NCBI GenBank assembly: GCA_008692225.1
Contig: VICG01000002.1
Coordinates: forward strand, 124,001-188,000
DNA length: 64,000 nucleotides
Direction: 5' to 3'
From: Monilinia fructicola
Taxonomy: Eukaryota; Ascomycota; Leotiomycetes; Helotiales; Sclerotiniaceae
Positions 1 to 10,511 of the stretch are shown in pieces (the stretch's first letter is position 1; each line of letters starts with the position of its first letter). The translations under genes were made by a program, and so were the position numbers. The notes beneath the pieces are model-generated. The model was not told the origin of the DNA and searched no databases. It saw only the letters and a program-made list of their open reading frames with translations.

Positions 1-1252
1 CAGTATCTTGTAATCATCAGAGCAAACGCGACTGCGCAATGCTCCAAGTTGATAGCTGTAGGGATCCGCTTCACGACTTGCCCGTCACGTACTTTTGTTT
101 GACCACCTTTACCCTCATGGTTATTTAAGACCACTCTCGTTTGATATCTGATTCCAGAAATTTCAGTCATAATATCATACATTTTCTTTTCTTGTCATGG
201 TTCTATTCTTCGATAGCATCATACATTCTTTCCAATTTCCTGTTAATATCTCAAGTCTTGTCGTTTCTCTAGCTAGCACAAGATTGATTCCAATATACAG
301 TCAGTATACATCTTGCACATTATTTTATAAACCTATGCAGCAATTCTTAAGTAAAGGAGGATGCTTAAACACTCTTCTAACATCTTGATGAGTTATAACA
401 AGTTCAAGTTTAAGTTCAAGCATATCAACCTCGATCCTAGAAGCTAAATCCTAGGTTCTTTTATCTCAATTTTGAAAGAGAAGGTTAGAATCTTTTTTTT
501 TTTCTCAAACATCATGAATAAGGTTTCAATCGGATGTAAGAATCGGATCGCACATAGACATTGAAACAAGCTGGCATATAACTTGATTCACAATCACTTT
601 ATTCTCTGTGTAAATATTAGAATAAGAATTCCATGAATTCTTATTTATGCACGAAGAAGCAATGCAATAAACCGAATGATTAAGATCTTTGATTAAATTT
701 AATTCGTCATGTGAAAAAATTTACGTATTGACTTTGCCTGATTGTTGCTCATTGTCCATATCCAACACGAGCTCCTATACTTTCAGACTGTTGGCCAGAT
801 GTTGGAGGCATTGTTCCACTACTTCGGTGTTGTAAACATAATGATGCTTTCAGTGAAATTGAAGATCAGTTTTCATAGGGTTTCAATGGAGATGGTCCGT
901 CGGCCACGAAGAAAATCCATGAATCCTGACAAAAACTCCTGGTCAAGCACATATAGCTCAACATCTCGCCACATGAACTTCTCAAGATCTTCTCGAATTT
1001 CAATGCCGACATCAAGGCCTTTCGGAGCCAGTCCACCCACGTACGCTCTCCACCGATGGTAATGGTTATTGGTTTCTGTTGGCATTAACTTGGTTATTTT
1101 AAAGTGTAGGTACTTGATCCTTTTGTTGTTATGATCATTGATGTTGTTCTCTTTCCATGTAATTTATGGAATGGAGGACGACTTTATAGACGTCCTTGAG
1201 GTGCTGTACGCCTAATACGATTAGACGTATTATTCGTACAGCAACTGAAATG

Positions 1253-1675
1253 TCACATGATCCATTTTCCCGACAGTTTCCCAACAGTGTGGTCGAAGCT
1301 CGATGGTATGGCTAGAAGCCCAAGTCGGAGTGGACGAGGCGTGACGGTCGGTTTAGCGACTTCCCCGACTTGTTTGTATTTGTCCTCGAAGCCGCCGAAA
1401 CTGTGATACATATGGCGGCGTTCTTGTGGATAATCACTCCAGATGTTCTTCATGATGATGCACTGGGCCCTGCGTTGGTCGATGATAAGCTGGACCCCTA
1501 ACCTTTCCGCCATGTAAAAATTACCATTGATGGCAATCTGAATATCCTGCCTCTGCATGAATTGCCGTGTCTGTTTGTCTCTGTACATGTTGAGAAGCAG
1601 TCTTCGAACCTTTTCCGCCATCTTATTTCGGAGCCCCGCAGAAAGTGGAAAGCGGGAATAGGAAGAGGCTCGCAA
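1253..1675 (-). CDS. Hypothetical protein, uncertain
   Basis: This is an open frame of 140 codons. It is basic and rich in Arg/Lys/Gln in its first half, with no recognisable domain. It sits on the same strand as the frame at 1913-2341. No splice sites could be assigned with confidence, and it may be a relic or a chance frame. Confidence 0.22.
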   Translation of the reverse strand: MRASSYSRFPLSAGLRNKMAEKVRRLLLNMYRDKQTRQFMQRQDIQIAINGNFYMAERLGVQLIIDQRRAQCIIMKNIWSDYPQERRHMYHSFGGFEDKYKQVGEVAKPTVTPRPLRLGLLAIPSSFDHTVGKLSGKWIM

Positions 1676-1912
1676 ACAGTATACAAGTGGATAGGTTTGA
1701 ATCAGGTAACTCGCACATGACGTATCATGTCTGCTTGCACATTTGAATGTGGCTCTTAGGGGATCTTCACAGGTCTACCAATGCTTGATTAAATCATACA
1801 TTTTCATTCACAATCTAATATTCTCCACATTAGAACAAACAGTATTACACCTTTTGAACAGTTTTAGAGGCCATGGTGGGTGGACGATCACCAGTGGATT
1901 GAATGTTTGGAC

Positions 1913-2341
1913 CTAGGTACGAAAATCAGATGGTCGCATGAGTGTCTCATGGCACAGTTTGATTCCTCGTCTCGCTATAAACCTAACAATTAAATGACAC
2001 TGGGGACTTGAAAACACCGTGACTGTGTCTTTCATAGCAGAGCCAAGTGTTCCCGTTCGTTCGTCCGTCATTGGATTTTTATAACGTAACATGTTTGTAC
2101 GAAAGCTGCTCCAATCTTCGCTTTCCGTTCCATCATTTAGTCCGTGAACCCGACGATCATAGGGATCTCCGTGCACTTCTAAATTCTCCTCTGAATAAAT
2201 CACTCTATACAAATGAAGAGCAGTATTCTTCATTACTTTGAATACTCTATGGCTAGCTAGGAGCGTCAACGGACCTTCTGCAGCGGCGCGAAACATAAAG
2301 CGGTGCTCTGTGCCGTCGAATAATAGAGCCAGGCACTCCAA
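1913..2341 (-). CDS. Hypothetical protein, uncertain
   Basis: This is a single open frame of 142 codons starting at an ATG, with balanced amino-acid composition and no low complexity. I do not recognise a domain, signal peptide or membrane segment. The next minus-strand frame downstream (1253-1675) is similar in character, so the two could be exons of one gene. It may equally be a chance frame. Confidence 0.25.
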   Translation of the reverse strand: MECLALLFDGTEHRFMFRAAAEGPLTLLASHRVFKVMKNTALHLYRVIYSEENLEVHGDPYDRRVHGLNDGTESEDWSSFRTNMLRYKNPMTDERTGTLGSAMKDTVTVFSSPQCHLIVRFIARRGIKLCHETLMRPSDFRT

Positions 2342-3575
2342 AACGAGCCTCTAGAAGCAGAGATCTATCAACATTGCAGCCTTAGCCGTGTGGAGTAGCT
2401 TGCTTCCAAACATGATATATCGTCATATCCTGCCGCAAAGAAAGCTGTTTAACGCCATTCTATATTCCTGACCACGCTTCCAGAAGTCTAATCAGTGGCA
2501 TTTGAGAGGCGTAGACCACGCATTGCATACGAAATCTTTCCCACGCAACATATCCTAGCTCCAATTAGAAACGCACAGTAACGTTTGCCAATGCTCGAAT
2601 CCAATCCAAAAAGTTCCGGGTTGCGGTTTTAGCCTTTCCTCTTACGAACTAAGGCCTATTGAGACCCAGGTTTCCACGAGGTGGTTATTTCTGTTGGGAG
2701 GATGCTCGTGCAAATGAGAAGTATTTCTATCTCTGACATATTTTGATGGTGTTTCGGCTCGTGTTTCAGGTCAAAAGGGAGCTGCTGTGTCGGAGTGCGG
2801 CACCTCCCTTTTCATTCATTATATCCTGCAAACGTAATGGTACAACTATCTCAAATGCCTTGATAGATCTAAGCAAATGGATATAATGGATGAATGAGAG
2901 TGTATAAAGTCCAAGAGAGAAACAAAAGTTGCCAATTGGTTATCTGCCTGTAGTTTCGTTTCAAACCAGCACGTACAATGGGCTACTGTTCCTTCCTCGA
3001 TTGTTGGAAGAGTCTTGGTTTGACCCAAAAATAGCTAGTCGATCTAAAAATACCTACAGAGGTATTGTTGTATCCTGTTCATGAATCCTTTGTTTTGAAT
3101 AGGAATCCTCCATGTATGATATATCCATGGTATCATGACTCCTTGGGGTAGCATTCTCGGCAACAAATTCCTTTTCTGGCCATGAAGAGTGAATTCAATA
3201 CAATAAAATGTTGTTTGGGGGACTGGTTCCCGATACTGGTGTAATGGCGTTCATGTCGATAAGAACAACCTAAAAAAAAGGCCATGGGCTTCTTATATAA
3301 TAGTACAATGTTCCTGTGTTGATATATGACACATATGAAGATACCAATGCGGAGCAGTTATTGAAAAGTGTAATGAAGGCGGTTCCTTGAGAGGTACTCG
3401 AAAACAAATCCATCCGTGGACTGGTATTTATATAATTGAAATCCATGATGAAAACGTATACATCTCGGGACATCCACAGCCGTGTTATCCATGGCTGAAT
3501 TCGGCAGTAGAGATTCTGGACAAATTAACGGACCGTTCCGGGTAACTTGTTGATACATATGCAATGGATTGCTCA

Positions 3576-4501
3576 TTATGTATGTTCAGGAATTTTGGAC
3601 TCAATCCCTGAGTAATGGCCTATCAAAGAATCTGGTATCTCCGTACCGTGTATTGGAACATCCCGTGAGTGGAGCCTCACTTCCTTTGGAAAGTTTATCA
3701 ATCCGGAATCCAATTCTCGGAAATGGGACAGAAATCTAGCAGCGACAAGCTTTGCCGTTGCATTATCTTCGTCTAGATCGATATCACTGGAGTTTGTGCT
3801 TATCTTGGAAGCAGGACGGCCCATAAAAGCAAGGTCATGGTTAATTGCAGAATCCGATATGCTCTTCAAGGGTATCCTCTGATGGAAATCATCTTTCACA
3901 GACTGGTATTGATCTTCTTCGATATCCCGGGCAACATTATGGAAATAACGGCCATGTTTTGAGAAACCCTTTCCAGATTCTTGGATGACTTCATGAATTA
4001 GTGATACCAGCGCTGGACAAGAATAAACGGTGATTAAGAGCCACATTGAAATAGCAAAGGGCATCCAAGGCATGATTTCCAATAGCGATACACGATTTGC
4101 AAAGACTATCACGGAAAGTAGACCGGCTATCGGGAGGACCACGGGACCAAACCTATCGAGAGAAAGTCAGACTGTGATAGATGCGGATGATAAGTCTCTA
4201 TTAAGTACTTTTTAATCTCTTTGGGATGCGCTAATACGACAGTAATCATGAAACCAAGAGTACTGAGAAGATCACTAGAATCATGTTAGTGGGTATGAAA
4301 GTCTGTTATGATGCCATACACTCACATGTACCAAGCGAAAAGATAAGATTCATGAAGAATAGGAGAGGCCATTGAGAGAAGCATCATAGCATACAAGGAC
4401 ATTATTCTGCTTCTCTCAAGATTTCCATCTTCAATTTTACTGTTTCGTTCCATGGTGTTTCTTTGCGTCGATGCTAGAGGTGGCTTGAACTCGAAAGACA
4501 T
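3576..4501 (-). CDS. Predicted multipass membrane protein, three exons
   Basis: The gene reads as three exons on the minus strand: 4501-4326, 4274-4209 and 4152-3576. Two introns (51 and 56 bp) have GT...AG ends, and phase is kept through both joins, giving 272 codons before TAA. About four hydrophobic segments lie in the first half, roughly residues 34-53, 58-74, 82-102 and 112-132. A long hydrophilic, Asp/Ser-rich tail without membrane segments follows. I do not recognise a family. The tail probably faces the cytosol, and the protein could be a small fungal-specific receptor-like or channel-like membrane protein. The assignment rests on consistent splicing rather than homology. Nothing in the neighbourhood suggests a pathway, although another hydrophobic protein is encoded divergently at 5600-6082. 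Confidence 0.6.
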
Positions 4502-5599
4502 GATCGAAGGCTATTGATTAATCTATATATTGTGACAAAGGTTTCAAATAATTAGAACAAGATCGGGACTTTCGATTCCATTGAAATCGAAAGTTAAACA
4601 ATAGAAAAGAACAATCTTGTAGAGTCGATCTTGGAAATGAGCATTGCTTTATTGAGAGAGCGGGTTCCCATTGGACTCGAAATACTTAACCCAAGATACT
4701 GCATTCATAGTCGAGGTGAGACTCGGGCAGCAATACATCTACGCTATGAAGTTGCATTCGGTGTGATGAGAGGAGAAAGGATCACCTTCTGGGCTCAATG
4801 AAATCGAGGTCTCCGTACGAAATCACCAAAGACTGACGGGCGGAAATTTTGCCTTGATTTTGCATAATCAGCCTTGCTGACTGGCTATTATGTGTGTTGG
4901 AATTGATTGGCTGGCACTTGCAGATTCGGTGAACATTTAAGGTAAGCTTATGGGCTACCTGTTGAGCATCCGCTTTTGTTATATGTCTAAAGTAAGCCTG
5001 AGAGCCCAATGTCATGGACTTGACAAATCATGTATCATTCACAGAGTATCATCACATCCACCTACAGGGATTTCGGTGCGCGTATTCATCAATTCTACCA
5101 TGCCCGAGATATCTCTTCCTGGCTCGAAGCTTGAAGCCACAAGAATGCATCCGCCCGATGGGCAGATCATGAGACTATGATCCTATCGCGGTCAGAGTTC
5201 GTGCTTGGGTGCGTTTTTGACTTTTTCCTGAAGATGCTCAATCTTAGCCGGCCTTATGTAGTTGAAGCCATAAGTATGTCTACTGAGAACTTGTTGTTTT
5301 TGATCAGGAATACTATAGAATATCATGGCCATCCAGAACACCGAAACTGAAAGCGTACACCACCCATATCAGCACCTTTTCTACCATTTTAAAGGGTCAA
5401 GAATGGTACCAGTATATCAAGAGCCACTACCGGGATGTATTTCTAGAAGTTACCCAGCTCGCAATCTAGGGACGATCTGTGAGCCTGTTATTGCTTTGGT
5501 CTCTGCAACAGTGACGACTGCATATACTCTTCGACATGAGCAAAGACGAGTTCGCAACCCCCCAAACAGATTCAGATTACGGCTAATGCTGAACAGCAG

Positions 5600-6082
5600 A
5601 TGGCTTCAAATATGAAGTTCGTGGGTTATACATCCACTTCGGGATATTCTGATTTTATTCTGGATCCGTCTCCATTTTCGTTACTCGCATCATGTCTCCT
5701 TTTGGGCTGCTCTGTTTCCTCGTTTGCGCATCGACGTCAGGGACGCGATCGATGCCAGTCGCTTATTTTTGTATTCGTCGTTACCACGGCCACTACTATA
5801 GCTTTTGGATTAGGAACAAATGCCAATCTTATAATGCTAGGATTCATTCCTTGGGCCTTGATATTTGCCATGGTATTAAGTGTGTCTATCCACTGGGCCG
5901 CCAGACGTCATAATATAGATCGAAAGTATTCTCGAGTTACCTTCATTGAAAAGAACGGGAGAATAAGAACGATCCCGGCGTACTGCGGGTCTGCCGCTGT
6001 CGAGTCCCTTCGAGTTGATTGGGTGCTCCGACGTGAGGAGCGCGAGTCCAAGGCTGCTGTTGTCGACATGAAACTCAGTTGA
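5600..6082 (+). CDS. Predicted small membrane protein, 5' end unresolved
   Basis: The open frame of 160 codons has three hydrophobic segments (about residues 27-43, 54-72 and 75-97) and a basic C-terminal tail. The same frame stays open upstream of the first ATG to about 5542, so the true start may lie in an upstream exon. A different frame between 5328 and 5460 also looks protein-like, but no clean intron joins the two. It is divergent from the membrane-protein gene at 3576-4501. I do not recognise the family. It could be a pseudogene with a lost splice site or a real gene whose first exon I failed to model. Confidence 0.4.
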   Translation: MASNMKFVGYTSTSGYSDFILDPSPFSLLASCLLLGCSVSSFAHRRQGRDRCQSLIFVFVVTTATTIAFGLGTNANLIMLGFIPWALIFAMVLSVSIHWAARRHNIDRKYSRVTFIEKNGRIRTIPAYCGSAAVESLRVDWVLRREERESKAAVVDMKLS

Positions 6083-7527
6083 TGCGACCCTCAATGCTCT
6101 CGACTTCTATTTGATTGAAATCTAGTGCCTAGAGCACTACAATCAAGGGAATTCGGTATCCCTTCAAGCAGACCATGCGTCTCAGAATATCTTTGAGATA
6201 ACAATGACCTTCGGCCCTCTGTATTCCACAACATCACTAAAGATTCGTCTCATCCTGCGGTCTGTCATCAATTATCACAGACTCTCGATATGTTTTTGGG
6301 GGTGGACTGCATACTAGAGTATCGGATTTATAGTACCTGAATACACGAGATGGATACATGATATCATTTCAAAGTTCATTTGGCGGAGAATGGCTGGAGG
6401 TGGACTTTGATGCCTTATAACACCCTTCAATACCCACATTTATATTTGACATCCAAATTTTACCATCATGTCAGATAATTTGGTCCATATAAATAACTCA
6501 TAGTGTGATGAAGCTTGTCATGGAAAATCTGTTTGTTTTGTCCAAGACAAACGAGAGGTCATAGATAAGTCAAATTCAACATATTTTTATGCGCTGAAGA
6601 GATATCAAAGTTTAACAGTTCTTCTCTTGGGAGCCCGAGGACATGAAATTTTGAGCAGCATCTGACAATATTCTAACCAGAGTCAATATGAAAAAAAGGA
6701 GACGGAGAAAAGTGTGGTTTGCAACGGTTCAGAATAATTTGAAATGATTTCAGTGATGTAGGCTAGAACATGCAATAGAACCTTTCTAACACGATTACAA
6801 CGAAACAAAAACGAAATTAAACTTGTATCTATCAATATTGAAATCTAATAGACTTAAATCGGCCTGAAGAATAATTTATGCGCGGTCTTCGAAATCACAC
6901 TAACCAGTGACCGCAGGAATGTTGAAAAAGCAGTGCGGCAAAGCTGTTGATGGGAACCTGGAATGCCTTTGATTTTCCAAATGTATAATGCTCATATGAG
7001 GGGCATATTTCATAATATGCCGAGCTATCTTCGTCCGCGGATGCTCGTTGGACAGAAAGTGCGACTATGCGACCGCTACCAAATGCGCATCTAGGAGGAA
7101 GAATTGGAGGACCTTTAAATGAGAGATATATGTCATTTTACTCTGAGCGTCGTGGACTTTTTTCTTAATCTCATAAGAAATTCGAGACATGATGGTAATC
7201 TTCAGACCAAATGCATTATTGGATTATTTCCACTCGAAATTTCTAATTGACCTTGAAACCTTTGGAGAGAGATATACTGTGGTCAAGTACAATCCTGTGG
7301 CTTCACATCTGGCACTCGCCATTTGTGCAGCACTTCCTATAACCACACTTTTTTGTCATCATTCGATCGAGTAAGTTATTTGCTTCTATGACATTATCGT
7401 TGTAGCTGATAAAACTCGTGAGTGAAGCAATAGTATACACGGCCTCAGGCCAACCATGCTCCGGCGTCCATGCTACTGACACATTGTAACAAAATCATTC
7501 CTTCGCCCATTAAACCATACCACCCTC
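6083..7527. other. Intergenic, nothing recognised
   Basis: AT-rich sequence with only short frames (longest 61 codons at 7189-7374). I see no domain, repeat or RNA signature. The right end is the 3' flank of the proteasome beta5 gene. Confidence 0.5.
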
Positions 7528-8533
7528 CTAAACCAGCTCGCTAGTAACATTGGAAAATTCTCCCTTGTCCAACTTGGTTTTCCAGAATATGGGGTTGGTG
7601 TCATTGAATCCATGCTTGACCCATCCGTCTTCTTTCACATGGTACAAATTGATGAAACCTCCAGAGTAAGCATCTCTGTGTGTGGCGGCCAAGATACTTC
7701 TTTTTCCTAGCTCCAATGCTGCTTCTTCACTTAAATCATATGAGTATTCGGCATCTAACACACCATATGCAAAAGTTTGACCAGATCCAACACAGAAGAG
7801 GTTTCCGCTCAATCTTGTCCCGTCTGAATCGATATAGTAAAGTGCAGGCCCCTCTTCTTTTGTAACCCCGGCACACATAGTTCCCATAGACAAGCCCATG
7901 CCTTTGTATCTGTAGACAAGGTTTGCAAGAATCTTGGAGGCGGCTGCGACGGAAATACGGCGTTTGTGACGAAGTTCATGAAGTCTGCATTGCATGCCGA
8001 GATATGCGAGCCAGTATTGACAGTCCTGAATTTCAATATATTAGCTCTGACCAGAAGATAGAACAATAAAGTGGTTGATTCCATGACTTACAGCAGCACC
8101 ACCTGCCATTGTACCCAATAGACAGTTGTTTATTTCAATAACCTTTTTAACCGTTTGACTTGCGATCCAATTGCCTGCTGTTGCTCTTGAATCTGTCGCT
8201 ACAATAATTCCACCCTGGAATCTGAATGCTAAAGTTGTGGTACGTGTGCGATCTTAATAGGACAGTTTGGGTTTGCATGATCATCAGTAGCTGCTCGCAG
8301 CCAAGCGGATGGCTAAAGATGGACTTGGTTAGCAGTTGGCTCATCGAAAATGCATAGTAAATATAGCTTCGTATTGAAGCTTAGGTGTTGTGAAAACAAC
8401 GTACATGTGCGACAGGAGGCATGGCGAAATTCAAAGACAAGCCTGGAGCTTGCTGATACAGCTCCATCTGGTCTTCCTGAGGCGCCTCTTGCTCGTACGA
8501 TGGTGTACTGTATTTTGATACTAGGGAATCCAT
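7528..8533 (-). CDS. pre2: 20S proteasome subunit beta5, with 1-nt deletion
   Basis: This encodes the chymotrypsin-like catalytic beta subunit of the 20S proteasome core (yeast Pre2, human PSMB5). Three exons read 8533-8405, 8312-8092 and 8025-7528. The first intron contains a perfect TGCTAACC branch site. Exon 1 gives the propeptide start MDSLVSKYS. Exon 2 gives the conserved propeptide end CPIKIAH, then the mature start [11 protein letters not shown], and the GTMAGGAA segment at its end. Exon 3 gives [19 protein letters not shown] and [12 protein letters not shown]. Family proteins have His-Gly|Thr at the autocleavage point. Here one base is missing at about 8243 (CACGT where CACGGT is expected), which destroys Gly-1 and shifts the frame before catalytic Thr1. 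Restoring one base gives an exon 2 length divisible by three and a protein of 282 residues, normal for the family. Because the gene is essential, a sequence error is the likeliest cause. Confidence 0.93.
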
Positions 8534-8827
8534 ATCCGAAATGGTGATCTGATTGTGTGTTTGAAGAGGTCAATGGGAAGGGTACAATAGATCTGGGAGA
8601 TTGATGTTGTTGATGAGCTTGATATGGTTGTATATCGATTAATAGCTTAGGCAGCTTGAGTTTCGCGTCAGCGGGCGGTGAACTCCTGTTCTGCCAAGAT
8701 GGACCTAATATAGTTTAGCGTTCTCTTCATTATCAGTACAGTACGGATGTATCTATCTTATCAGGGCCATCATTCGATACCTACCTAGTACCTTTATCGA
8801 GGTACCATTAGTACGTACCCAGGTAGG

Positions 8828-8878
8828 TATGAAGAATGAAGAATGAAGAATGAAGAATGAAGAATGAAGAATGAAGGA
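8828..8878. repeat. 7-bp tandem repeat (GAAGAAT), about 6 copies
   Basis: The unit GAAGAAT is repeated almost perfectly for about 45 bp, preceded by several TACCTAGGTA-like palindromic tetramer repeats. It is a simple microsatellite in the 5' flank of the beta5 gene. Confidence 0.85.
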
Positions 8879-10511
8879 TAAACCTCACGACTCACAACAG
8901 TTCGATGTCTTGAACTCCTTAACTGGAAGTCCTTCGAGGAGAGACATTGTTGGAAACCATTACTCATATCCTCATACCTTTCTCTAATACATACGGACTG
9001 TGACTCGACAATGTGTCTTCTGTATCAATTTACACAAGCCACGATATCGATATGCTGATTCGATCTATATCAAGCTGGAAACACAGAATGCTGCTCTTTG
9101 GCATTCTCACGATTCGTACCGATGTCGTAGAAATGAGCCGGAGGTACTCCCACTGTTTTTGACTTATATACAATCTGAGGAATACTACGAAGACCCTCCT
9201 TTCACCCATCATTGCCACTAGACACAACTAAATTGGCCCCGATTTCTTCATTATGCTCTGAGTATGACATTCAGGGCTGTTTCATCATGGAAGGAACGAA
9301 AGATCACGGTGCTTCTCAGCCAAATGATGAACACTTGCACATCGCCTCGAGACTCGACCGAAATGTTTGACCTGGGTGTGTTCGTAGGATCAGCTTCAGG
9401 TCAAACTCAACTCTCCACTGGTGTTCAATCGAAGACTTTGGATGGACTGGGAGGTACAAGAATACACTAACCGATTGAACTCACACAATTTACAGCCACT
9501 GACACGTCCGGGATATATGTAAAAATTCGTGTACGCCATCATCAGCTTGCTCTTTTGCTTCTTTTCATCACCGGTGTATATTCCCGCCTATAGCCACCTG
9601 CGATGCCTTGCAAAACTTGTGGTGGATCGATCTGAGTACCCCCGGTTCTCAAGAGTTCGAGAGATACTTGTGCATCGCGAGAAAATATCAGGTACCTGGG
9701 TATCTCAAGAAGCAAATACCAGAATGTTGGTAGAGTCAGAGTCGTAGATCTTTACCCCATGTGGTATTGAAATATCCTCAAATTTTCAGCTGTCCAGTGA
9801 CAGCTGCTAAACTTCATTCATGTTTTAGAGTCTGGACTTTCTACCGAGATTGATTTGAGCAATATTCATTGGATACAATGCTTTTCAATATTGACACTAC
9901 ATCTCATGCATACCCTTTGATAGGGTAACCTTGTTCAACTCCTTGTTCGCTCATCTGTTCGCCTCAAGCCACTCATCCTATGCTTTGAGATAAAAACATA
10001 GAGGTTACCCCAAACTACTTACTGCATGCAACCTCTAGATTCCCCGTCGGTGACTAGAATACGTCAGTTGGTCACTCATGGATACTTCTTACTACACAAG
10101 TTTGGGGAAAATTACTTCTCTATCACGCTTCCGTGTCTGAAAATTTCAATCTGAGAATCTTTGTATTTGTTCTAATCACATTTCAACTGTTGTCAACAAT
10201 ATCCCCCCAACTTTCAGTCTTCTCGTACACGCTTTCTAAAGTGTTGTGTATTCGGTCATTTTCTGATAACATATCCATTCGTGCGTCCTTGTACAAGTGT
10301 GACGCTATCGCGGGATTTTGCCAACATAATTCGGGATTATTTGCGCAAAATCCGTGCATTCCCCCCAAAGTATTATCCATTTCACCATCCGGTGATAGAG
10401 TGAAATATCTTTATACTCATCATTCCACTCCCACGTTTCTGAGATTTTCAAACTTTGTGGGTATCGTAGATCTTGATCGCATCATTTTGATGAGAGTTGA
10501 TCCGAGCAATT
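8879..10511. other. Intergenic, nothing recognised
   Basis: This 1.6-kb stretch lies between the divergent beta5 and histidine kinase genes. Short frames here (up to 137 codons at 10133-10546) overlap the kinase start and lack recognisable domains. It presumably holds both promoters and 5' UTRs, but no specific site could be assigned. Confidence 0.5.

Larger units (their letters stand above)
1..3575. other. Sparse region, no confident gene
   Basis: No recognised family is visible here. Weak minus-strand open frames lie at 1913-2341 (142 codons), 1253-1675 (140 codons) and 873-1085 (70 codons). They could be pieces of one degraded or multi-exon gene because they share a strand and order, but I found no convincing splice joins and no domain. 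The rest is AT-rich intergenic sequence. Confidence 0.4.

Noticed and set aside
8238..8250. Programmed ribosomal frameshift or micro-intron in beta5
   Set aside because: There is no slippery heptamer and no GT...AG pair that could add one base; the family shows no such frameshift, so a deletion is the simpler reading.
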